Source: Ardenticatenaceae bacterium
GTDB lineage: Bacteria > Chloroflexota > Anaerolineae > Promineifilales > Promineifilaceae
Direction of reading: 5' to 3'
Assembly (NCBI GenBank): GCA_020634395.1
Contig: JACKBU010000007.1
Span: 1-64,000, forward strand
DNA: 64,000 bases
Below the pieces are notes generated by a model that made no database searches, was not told the DNA's origin, and worked only from the letters and a program-made list of their open reading frames with translations. Shown here in pieces: positions 7,872 through 15,025 of the stretch. The first letter of the stretch is position 1; the number at the start of each line of letters is the position of its first letter. The position numbers were made by a program, and so were the translations under genes.

Positions 7872-9107
7872 TTACGGAAGCCGGGCCTCCGATTTTATCC
7901 AGACAGAAACCTGCTCCGGCTGCAACGTCTCCTGCACCACCCGTAATAGTTCAGTTTGCAGCACATCCATCTCCACTTCATCGCGGGCGGTTTGGGCAAA
8001 CTGGGCCAGAATTTGCTGGGCGTCGTACTTTTGGCGGAAGAAGCGGCGGTCGATGAAGCCCTGCACCCGTTGGCGCAGGGGGGTAAACAGCGCGGCAATG
8101 ACCAGCGTGGAAAGCACAATAACCAGTGGCGGCTGCTCATCGGCCGTCCGACCAATTACATTTTGCAGCAATACCACGCTGCCAAAGTAAACCAGCGCCA
8201 GCAGCGCCGACAGCAGTGTGTATACCAGCGTTTTGCGCAGGATGACGCCGATATCCCATAAACGATAGCGTAAAATGGCTGCGGAGAGCGCCAGCGGCAC
8301 CGTGACCGTTACCAACGTTAGCATGGTGGTGCGCAGCAGCGAGAACAGCATGCCCTGTCCATCCAGGGCGTTGACAACAGGGTTGGCATAAATAATGTTT
8401 AGGCCCAATTGGAAGGCGAGGTTGAGCAGGATGGCCCCCAGCACCCATTTGGTTTGCTGGCGCTGCACGGCCGTTCCCACCACACGGTAGCGGAATACCT
8501 GCCCCGCAGCACCGGCCAGAAACAAGAGCGAGGTCAGCGCCACAATGGGGGCTGCCGGAGGACGGGTAGGGTGGGGGACGCCAAACACGGCATACACCAT
8601 GACGGCCGTCCCCAAAATACCAATCCAGCGTGTCCAACGGGGCACAAAACGGCCGTCGGGAAACAAAACAGTCAAGAAAATAAGCAGCCCATAGGCCAAC
8701 GTAGACAGCCCATAGGCCAGGCGCTCGCCACCAGCGCCCCACTGGGCCAACACCTGCGGCGCATCGGTCGCCCAGGCGCCAAAGAAAACCATGCTCAAAG
8801 CCAGCAGCAGGGCAAAGGGATCGTCCGGGCGGCGCAGCAGCACAAACAGACCCAGCCCGCAGTAGAAAACGGCCGTTACCAGCACCAAACCCATGCGCCA
8901 CAGCATGTACGTGTGCGCAGACCAGCCCAGGCTGTGCAGCGCCGCCTGGGCCGTTTCTGTAGTCCAATTTCCGTTGGGCAGCACGGTAGGCGGGAGCTGT
9001 TGCGCATAGCCCGGAAACAGCAGCAGCATGCCTATGAAACCCACCAGGCACGCTGCTGCCATACCCATAACTACCCATCTCAATTGTGCAACACGCGTTG
9101 CGGTCAT
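7872..9107 (-). CDS. polytopic membrane protein, sensor-like, without a kinase domain
   Basis: Encodes 411 residues with about eight to nine hydrophobic segments. A cytoplasmic tail follows (FIDRRFFRQKYDAQQILAQF, then LRVVQETLQPEQVSVW). Tails of this kind precede GAF/kinase modules in a widespread family of actinobacterial and Chloroflexota membrane sensors, but here the protein stops where such a module would begin. It lies 34 bp upstream of the SpoIIE-type phosphatase gene and may supply its membrane input. No good ribosome site is visible before the ATG at 9107. The stop overlaps a short repeat (7849-7880) also present at 12058-12090. Confidence 0.65.
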   Translation of the reverse strand: MTATRVAQLRWVVMGMAAACLVGFIGMLLLFPGYAQQLPPTVLPNGNWTTETAQAALHSLGWSAHTYMLWRMGLVLVTAVFYCGLGLFVLLRRPDDPFALLLALSMVFFGAWATDAPQVLAQWGAGGERLAYGLSTLAYGLLIFLTVLFPDGRFVPRWTRWIGILGTAVMVYAVFGVPHPTRPPAAPIVALTSLLFLAGAAGQVFRYRVVGTAVQRQQTKWVLGAILLNLAFQLGLNIIYANPVVNALDGQGMLFSLLRTTMLTLVTVTVPLALSAAILRYRLWDIGVILRKTLVYTLLSALLALVYFGSVVLLQNVIGRTADEQPPLVIVLSTLVIAALFTPLRQRVQGFIDRRFFRQKYDAQQILAQFAQTARDEVEMDVLQTELLRVVQETLQPEQVSVWIKSEARLP

Positions 9108-9158
9108 TGATTCACATTGCCTGCCAACAAGATACGGCCGTTGCCGCCCTCCCTTATG

Positions 9159-9467
9159 TTAGCGGACAATCATCGGTAAATAAACCTCCGAATTAAAGGT
9201 TAAAACCGTCACCGGGCCGCCACCCCAAAAGCCGCCGCCCAATTCATAAGCGCCGCCGCTTTGCAGCCCGGCCTCAGCCTGGCCGACGGCCAGATTAAGC
9301 TGGTAACTGCCCGTAACGGCCGTGCCCCCCGCTGTCGCCGAAGTCAGCAGCAGGACATAGTCGCCGCCAGTTTGCGCCAGCAGTTGCGGTGTCGCCGGTC
9401 GAGAAGCCAGCAGCAGCAGCACGGCCGTCATTACCAACACAAGCATCGTCAATCGAATGCGCATCAT
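9159..9467 (-). CDS. small exported protein with YLPMIVR tail
   Basis: Encodes about 102 residues. An N-terminal hydrophobic signal segment (LTMLVLVMTAVLLLLASRP) is followed by a short mature part rich in Gly/Val (AYELGGGFWGGGP). The chain ends in EVYLPMIVR. A longer start at 9479 would place the AGGAGG ribosome site inside the coding sequence, so I start at 9467; the next codon, 9464, is also ATG and has better spacing. The ribosome site overlaps the stop of the astacin-like gene, so translation is probably coupled. The C-terminal YLPxI motif recurs at the end of the giant protein at 15026-23500. Function unknown. Confidence 0.65.
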   Translation of the reverse strand: MMRIRLTMLVLVMTAVLLLLASRPATPQLLAQTGGDYVLLLTSATAGGTAVTGSYQLNLAVGQAEAGLQSGGAYELGGGFWGGGPVTVLTFNSEVYLPMIVR

Positions 9468-9475
9468 ACGCCTCC

Positions 9476-10630
9476 TCAATTCCCAATCGTCACCGTGCCG
9501 TTAGGCGCTTTCAGCGTCATCGGCCGGGTGAATGACCCGATTTCCCAGTAAGTACCCGGTTCAATCCACAGCGTACCCTGCTCAGGCGTGTTGGTCAGGC
9601 CCACAGACATCAATGTATAGGGCTGCGTACATGTGCCAAAAGGCGTGCCGGGATTAGCCGTTGTAGAAACCCAACGCCAGTTAGCGCGGGCATACATACA
9701 ACCCACCACATTTTTGTCTCCCGCGCTCAGGTGCGTGCGCTGCCCGATGGCATCTTGCCACGCCGTGTTGTTAGGCGGCAGCACGGTGATGGTGTCGCTG
9801 CCATTGCGAGAAAACGCCGTGCGGTTGTAGTGCATCACCGAGTCAAAATCATAGGGGCCATAAGTAGAAGCCGTAGAGATGAGATTGAAGTTGAAGTCGC
9901 AATCAATACGGCCGGGCGGCGTGGCGTTGTCAAAGCAAAAGCCGCCTGTACAGGAAGGATCGGTTGCTTTGCAAATATTGTTGGTGTTAATGGTCACAAA
10001 GCTGTTGCGATTGGGGCGATTTTGCTCGTGTTCCAGCCCCAGCGTGTGGCCCAATTCGTGGGCCATAATGGCCGTATTGCCCCAACTAATAATGTTGATA
10101 ATTTGCCGCCCGCCTGCGCGGCCAATGGCCGAATTGTTGCCCGCGCCGCTTTGAATATGCACGAAATCGCCAGAACACACATTGTTGGTGCATTGGGCAA
10201 AGCTAACGGCCGCTACATCTTCCCACCACTCCATGGCGTCTTGCATGGCGGTACGATTAACGGCCGTCACGTTCGCGTCAAACTCATAAGGTACCAGCCC
10301 ATTGGTCCAGGTGTTCACTTCATAGGTGCCCTGTGGCGCATTGCTGCCAGGGATGTTGTAACGGCGCGTGAAATCGCTGGTTTTGATGAGAATGTCGCCT
10401 TCCACCAGCATCATGCCCTGCGGCAGGCCAGGAACGACCCCCGAAAGCACCTGGTCTGGCTGCGGCGGCAAAGCGGGCACCGTGGGCGGCGGCGTGGGCA
10501 TGGGCATGGGCGGCGTAAGGGTATCTTGCTGGGCATAGCCTGGGTGAGCGCTGAAAACCAGGGCCAGAACTGCCAGGCCAAACAACGCGCCACCGGCCAT
10601 AAAAAGCATTAAACGGTTGGGCTTTTTCAT
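9476..10630 (-). CDS. exported astacin-like zinc metalloprotease (M12A/M10-type)
   Basis: Encodes 384 residues. A signal peptide of about 35 residues ends in PGYAQ, followed by a Pro-rich spacer. Near residue 191 the protein has HELGHTLGLEHEQNRPNR, the extended metzincin zinc site HExxHxxGxxH with the astacin EQ-x-R continuation. The Met-turn follows near residue 263 (YDFDSVMHYNRTAFS). Cysteines around CTNNVCSG and CTGGFCFDNATPPGRIDC suggest disulfides in the secreted form. AGGAG is well placed before the ATG. It sits in a three-gene co-directional set with a repeat-rich surface protein upstream and a small exported protein downstream. Substrate unknown. Confidence 0.88.
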   Translation of the reverse strand: MKKPNRLMLFMAGGALFGLAVLALVFSAHPGYAQQDTLTPPMPMPTPPPTVPALPPQPDQVLSGVVPGLPQGMMLVEGDILIKTSDFTRRYNIPGSNAPQGTYEVNTWTNGLVPYEFDANVTAVNRTAMQDAMEWWEDVAAVSFAQCTNNVCSGDFVHIQSGAGNNSAIGRAGGRQIINIISWGNTAIMAHELGHTLGLEHEQNRPNRNSFVTINTNNICKATDPSCTGGFCFDNATPPGRIDCDFNFNLISTASTYGPYDFDSVMHYNRTAFSRNGSDTITVLPPNNTAWQDAIGQRTHLSAGDKNVVGCMYARANWRWVSTTANPGTPFGTCTQPYTLMSVGLTNTPEQGTLWIEPGTYWEIGSFTRPMTLKAPNGTVTIGN

Positions 10631-10644
10631 GATGTCGCTCCTGG

Positions 10645-11985
10645 TTATTGCAGCGTGACCAGCACAAGCACCAGACCTGTGCCTTCGTCCAATCCCGTTA
10701 ATGCCTTGCCCAGCACCGCGCCAAAAGCCTGGTCGCGGTCGGCGGCCTTCATGGCGTAGCCGCGCAGGGCGGAGGTTGTAAGCAAATCGCCGGGCTGAAT
10801 TGGGGCGGAGTCGGCTTCGGCCAGCACGTAGACGCGCCCGGCAATGGCAACCTGCGTGTCGCCTTCCATCAAGCCCTCCTGGTGCAGGGTCAGGCCGGGC
10901 TGCACGCCGCCGGCGCCGCTGGTAATACCAACAACGCGGGTGTCATACGGCCGTTCACTGGGCACAAGCTGTCCGGGGTTAGCCGAATCGATGACGAGGA
11001 CAGTGCCGGGCGTAACAGCCCGCTCCCCCGTCACCACAAAACGCTCGGCCAGGTCAGCGCCGCCGGTAATCTGCACCGTGCCATCGAAGCGCCCGGCCAC
11101 GCCGCCCGCCGTATTGCGCCCCCACACGCCGGGAACATTACCCGTCTCCGTTTCGCCATAAACGCCTACCCAATTGGTGCTTTTGCCAAACACCCCGGCC
11201 CCGTTGGCGGCTCTGCCATAAACGCCGTAGCCGTTAGCCAGATTTTCGCCATAAACGCCGCCGGAAAACTGGCCGCTGCTGCGCCCCACAACGCCGCTGG
11301 CCGAGTTGCTCTGGCCCCACACGCCGGCCCAAGAATCGCTGGCGCCAAAGACGCCGGTGCCGGTGGTGCTGTTGCCCCACACGCCCTGGCCGCCGGGGCT
11401 GGTGCCGTACACGCCCACGTGCTGGTCGCTTTGGCCCCACACGCCAATGCCGTTGCTGGCGGTGGCGTACCCGTGAATGGCCTGGGCGTTGGCGGTGCGC
11501 TGGGTGACTACCGTACCGGGGCGCAGGCTGAGGGCATAGGGCACGGCCGTTAACTGTTGGCGCGGGGTCAGGTCCGTGTAATTCGCGTCGCCGGGGCACT
11601 GCACGGCCGTTGCCAACCACCGCGCATCTCCCTGAAACTGGCTGCCAAAGTCTAGCGCCACGTTAAACAAGCCAGCCTGCACCGCAACCGCGCCAAAAGA
11701 CAGGGTGCTGCCCTGCTGGGTTCCACCGGCTGCCGCATCCCACAAACTGAACTGAAACGCGCAGCTTCCGGTAAAGGGCGTACCTGCCTGCTGCAAGCGT
11801 CCTTGATAGGTAAAGGTCGTGTCGATGGCTGCATCGACAGCAGCAGGGCTTTCTGTAATTGGCGGCGCGAGCGGCGTCAACTCTTTGGGCTGATTCAATG
11901 GCCCCGCAGCCAGAGCAATGCCAGCCGCTACCAGACACACCAGGACGGCCGTAACCGCCACAATCCGACGAAAACGTAACATCAT
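10645..11985 (-). CDS. exported repeat protein (GVWG/GVYG repeats) with conserved C-terminal domain
   Basis: Encodes 446 residues. A signal segment is followed at about 60-155 by a conserved domain (FTYQGRLQQAGTPFTG, FSLWDAAAGG, LTPRQQLTAVPYALSL). Residues about 165-300 contain roughly ten short repeats of the form G-[IV]-[WY]-G-x-[ST] (GIGVWGQS, VGVYGTS, QGVWGNS, TGVFGAS), likely a beta-helical or fibre-like stalk. The C-terminal 140 residues (GGADLAERFVVTG to GTGLVLVLVTLQ) form a second conserved domain (GRVYVLAEADSAPIQPGDLLTTS). Proteins of this plan are common in Chloroflexota and other environmental bacteria, without known function. GAGGTG precedes the ATG. It is divergent from the BTAD regulator and could be its target. 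Confidence 0.75.
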   Translation of the reverse strand: MMLRFRRIVAVTAVLVCLVAAGIALAAGPLNQPKELTPLAPPITESPAAVDAAIDTTFTYQGRLQQAGTPFTGSCAFQFSLWDAAAGGTQQGSTLSFGAVAVQAGLFNVALDFGSQFQGDARWLATAVQCPGDANYTDLTPRQQLTAVPYALSLRPGTVVTQRTANAQAIHGYATASNGIGVWGQSDQHVGVYGTSPGGQGVWGNSTTGTGVFGASDSWAGVWGQSNSASGVVGRSSGQFSGGVYGENLANGYGVYGRAANGAGVFGKSTNWVGVYGETETGNVPGVWGRNTAGGVAGRFDGTVQITGGADLAERFVVTGERAVTPGTVLVIDSANPGQLVPSERPYDTRVVGITSGAGGVQPGLTLHQEGLMEGDTQVAIAGRVYVLAEADSAPIQPGDLLTTSALRGYAMKAADRDQAFGAVLGKALTGLDEGTGLVLVLVTLQ

Positions 11986-12008
11986 TGCACCTCACTCTTG
12001 ATGGTTTG

Positions 12009-12039
12009 GTCTGGCAGTGGCAGTTTTACCCTGCCAGAC
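12009..12039. promoter_or_regulatory. inverted repeat in divergent promoter region (GTCTGGCAG / CTGCCAGAC)
   Basis: Perfect 9-bp arms with a 13-bp spacer lie 24 bp upstream of the exported repeat-protein gene. A further half-site (TTCTGGCAG) follows at about 12048. Position between divergent genes and repetition of the half-site suggest an operator, but a dispersed palindrome is equally possible. Confidence 0.4.
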
Positions 12040-12088
12040 GTTATTTGTTCTGGCAGAATAGCAGGGCATCGTCTGCCAATCGTTACGA

Positions 12089-12118
12089 AATCGTCCCCCG
12101 TCGTATTTCGGGACGATT
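12089..12118. promoter_or_regulatory. inverted repeat just upstream of the BTAD regulator (AATCGTCCC / GGGACGATT)
   Basis: Perfect 9-bp arms with a 12-bp spacer end 17 bp before the regulator ATG. A TAAAAT hexamer (12124-12129) follows. The layout fits an autoregulatory operator or a leader hairpin. No Shine-Dalgarno sequence is evident between it and the ATG. Confidence 0.4.
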
Positions 12119-12135
12119 ATGGCTAAAATGGCGGC

Positions 12136-14976
12136 ATGAACCCGCTGCGCCTGCTGCTGCTTGGCCCACCCCGCCTCGAACGCGATAGCCAGATTCTGGA
12201 AGTGGACACGCGTAAGGCGACCGCGCTGCTGGCCTACCTGGCCTTGTCCGGCGAACGGCCGTCCCGCGACTGGCTGGCCGCTTTCCTCTGGCCCGAAACC
12301 GACGATCGCCGCGCCAAAGCCGCTCTGCGCCGCACCCTTTCCGCCCTCAAAACGGCCGTAGGCGCGGCGGCAATTTTTGCCAACCGCGAAGTCATCGGCC
12401 TGGAAGCCGACGCCGTTTGGTGTGATGTCAGCGCCTTTCAGGAGGCGGTTCGGCAGGGTGATTTGACAACGGCCGTTAACCTCTACCGCGACGACTTTTT
12501 GGTCGGTTTCAGCCTGCGCGACAGCATCCCCTTTGATGATTGGCAGGTGCAGCAGCAGGAAAGCCTGCGCCGCGACCTGACGCAGGCGCTGGCGCAACTG
12601 GCAAAAACCACCACCGGCGAAACGGCCGTCACCCATGCCCGCCGCTGGTGCCAGATGGACCCCCTGCGTGAAGAAGCCCACCGCACCCTGATGCGCCTGC
12701 TGGCCGCAAACGGCCGTTCCACCGCCGCCCTCCGCCAATACCGCGACTGTGTGCGCATCCTCGACGAAGAGCTGGGCGTGCCCCCGCTGCCGGAAACGAC
12801 GGAGCTGTATCAAGCCATCCAAAATGACAGGGTGACGCAGCGTGACAAGGTGACAAGGTGGCAAGGTGACAGGGTGACCGAAAACGACCTTGTCACCGTG
12901 TCACCCCCTCACATTGTCACCCCATCCCCGCTGATTGGTCGGGACAGTGAACTGCACCAGATGCAGCAGCTCTACCAACAGGTTCGCCCAGACGGCCGTT
13001 TACTCATCATCGAAGGCGAACCCGGCATTGGCAAAACGCGGCTGGCCGAAGCATTGGTCAACTGGGCAGCCGCGAATGACGCCAAAACGCTGACCGCCCG
13101 CTGCTACGAAGGCGAAACCAACCTCGCCTACGCCCCACTGATTCAGGCGCTTCAGGCGGGATTGACCCCGGAAGCGTTGCAGCGCCTGGCCGATTTGCCC
13201 GCGCACCATCTGGCCGAAGCCGCTCGCCTGCTGCCCCAGCTGGCCGAGGGTCGCAATCTGCCGCCGCAGACCAACCTCAGCGGCCCCGGCGAGCAGGTGC
13301 GCTTTTACGAAGGCGTCATCCAGACGCTGCTGGCCTTGCTGGATGGCGCAGCGCCGGGCATTTTGTGGCTGGACGACGTGCATTGGCTGGATGCGGCGTC
13401 GCTGGAGTTGCTGCTTTATTTGCTGCATCGCTGGCGGGAACGGCCGTTGCTCACCCTATTTTGCTGGCGCGGCGAAGAGCTGCCTGCCAACAGCCCGCTG
13501 CCGCCGCTGGTTGCCAAACTGCGCCGCGAAAATGCCTGCCAAATCATCCAGCCCCATCGGTTTACCCAGGCACACGTCGCAGCCTTACTGGCAGCCACCG
13601 GCAAACCCTTTTCCCCAACCCTGCACCAGCAGCTTCACGAAGAAACCGAAGGTTTGCCCATGTTTGTGGTTGCCTATCTCGACGCCCTCAGCGCCAGCGA
13701 TGGCACATTGGCGCTGCCCGCCAGCTTTGCCGTGCCCGCCTCCGTGCGCGATCTGCTGCACCAGCGATTAGCCCAAATCAACGAGACGGAGCGGCAAATT
13801 TTGCAAACGGCCGCTGCCATCGGCCACAGCTTCGATCTGCTGCTGGTGCAGGCCGCCAGCGGGCGCAGCGATGAGGAAACCGTCACCGCGCTGGAAGCGC
13901 TGACGGCGCGGGGTCTGCTGGTGGAGCAAATCGGCCGTGACCACGCTGCCTACGATTTCAGCCACGACAAGCTGCGCGTGCTGGTCTATGAGGAGACGGG
14001 TCTGGCGCGTAAGCGGCTGCTGCATCGGCGTCTGGCGACCACGCTGGTGGCAAATCGCGCTCCGAATGCGGCCGTTTCTGCTCAAATTGCCAGCCATTAC
14101 CAGCACGCCGGTCTGGAGCCAGAGGCCGCCGCTTATTTTGTGCAGGCAGGCGAGCAGGCGCAGGCTCTCTTTGCCCATCAGGATGCGCTGCACTTTTACC
14201 AGGCGGCTCTGGCATTGGGCGCAGATGAGCCGTGGCGCTGGCACGCGGCTTGCGGTGCGCTGCACATGCGGTTGGGCAATTATCCCGCCGCACTCAGCGC
14301 CCTGGAAACGGCCGCTGCCGTTGCGCCTGCTGCGGAGCTGGGCGCATTGGAGCATCAGTTGGCGCAGGTGTACCAGCGGCAGGGGCAATGGGAACTGGCG
14401 GCGCACAAGCTGGCCCTGGCGCGTCGTCATCTGGGCGAGAATGCGCCCGCCGCAGAATTGGCGCAGCTCATTTTGGGTCAAAGCCTGGTGGCGCATCGCC
14501 AGAAGCAGGCCGAGGCGGCGCTGGCGTTGGCGCAGCAGGCCCATGCGCTGGCGCAGCAGGCCGCGATGCCGGTGACGCTGGCTCTGGCAGAGAATATTCT
14601 GGGGATTTTGGCGCGGCATCGGGGGGAAATGGCAACGGCCGTTGCCTGTCACCAACGCAGCCGCGCATTAGCTGATGATGGCGGCCATTTGGAACTACAG
14701 ATTGCGGCGCGTAACAATCTGGCGCTGACGCTGGGCGGCATGGGGCAAACCGGTGAAGCGATTGCCGTACTGACCGAAGCAATTAAGCTGTGCCAACAGT
14801 ACGGCGACCGCCATTACGAAGCCGCGCTGCGCAGTAATTTGGCGGATATGTACCATCAGGCTGGGGCAGAAACGGCCGCACAGGCGCAAATCCGCGAATC
14901 TGTCACCATTTATGCCGAAATCGGCCGTGCCCACGACAGTTGGCAGGCGGAAATTTGGCAGTTGATGGAGTGGTGA
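12136..14976 (+). CDS. SARP/BTAD-type transcriptional activator with AAA ATPase and TPR domains
   Basis: Encodes 946 residues. Residues about 1-95 are an OmpR-like winged helix (LLLGPPRLERDSQ, ALLAYLALSGE, LAAFLWPE). Residues about 97-240 are the bacterial transcriptional activator domain (AVNLYRDDFLVGF, LRQYRDCVRILDEELGV). After a linker, the ATPase has Walker A GEPGIGKTR near 295 and Walker B GILWLDDVHW near 409. From about 650 to the end are TPR-like helical repeats. This is the AfsR/MalT-like STAND architecture: DNA binding gated by nucleotide and a ligand or partner. The linker at about 232-262 is encoded by (gtgacaagg)-type repeats (12824-12925) and is low-complexity. Likely target genes are the divergent exported-protein genes, by position only. 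Confidence 0.87.
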   Translation: MNPLRLLLLGPPRLERDSQILEVDTRKATALLAYLALSGERPSRDWLAAFLWPETDDRRAKAALRRTLSALKTAVGAAAIFANREVIGLEADAVWCDVSAFQEAVRQGDLTTAVNLYRDDFLVGFSLRDSIPFDDWQVQQQESLRRDLTQALAQLAKTTTGETAVTHARRWCQMDPLREEAHRTLMRLLAANGRSTAALRQYRDCVRILDEELGVPPLPETTELYQAIQNDRVTQRDKVTRWQGDRVTENDLVTVSPPHIVTPSPLIGRDSELHQMQQLYQQVRPDGRLLIIEGEPGIGKTRLAEALVNWAAANDAKTLTARCYEGETNLAYAPLIQALQAGLTPEALQRLADLPAHHLAEAARLLPQLAEGRNLPPQTNLSGPGEQVRFYEGVIQTLLALLDGAAPGILWLDDVHWLDAASLELLLYLLHRWRERPLLTLFCWRGEELPANSPLPPLVAKLRRENACQIIQPHRFTQAHVAALLAATGKPFSPTLHQQLHEETEGLPMFVVAYLDALSASDGTLALPASFAVPASVRDLLHQRLAQINETERQILQTAAAIGHSFDLLLVQAASGRSDEETVTALEALTARGLLVEQIGRDHAAYDFSHDKLRVLVYEETGLARKRLLHRRLATTLVANRAPNAAVSAQIASHYQHAGLEPEAAAYFVQAGEQAQALFAHQDALHFYQAALALGADEPWRWHAACGALHMRLGNYPAALSALETAAAVAPAAELGALEHQLAQVYQRQGQWELAAHKLALARRHLGENAPAAELAQLILGQSLVAHRQKQAEAALALAQQAHALAQQAAMPVTLALAENILGILARHRGEMATAVACHQRSRALADDGGHLELQIAARNNLALTLGGMGQTGEAIAVLTEAIKLCQQYGDRHYEAALRSNLADMYHQAGAETAAQAQIRESVTIYAEIGRAHDSWQAEIWQLMEW

Positions 14977-14985
14977 TGGCGCTCA

Positions 14986-15022
14986 GGCCGTAGGGTATTT
15001 CACAACACCCTACGGCCGTTTT
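14986..15022. terminator. bidirectional intrinsic terminator
   Basis: GGCCGTAGGGT (14986-14996) pairs perfectly with ACCCTACGGCC (15007-15017): an 11-bp stem and 10-base loop. GTTTTGCGTT follows on the + strand. It lies in the 49-bp gap between convergent genes. The right arm contains an ACGGCCGT palindrome. Confidence 0.75.
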
Positions 15023-15025
15023 GCG

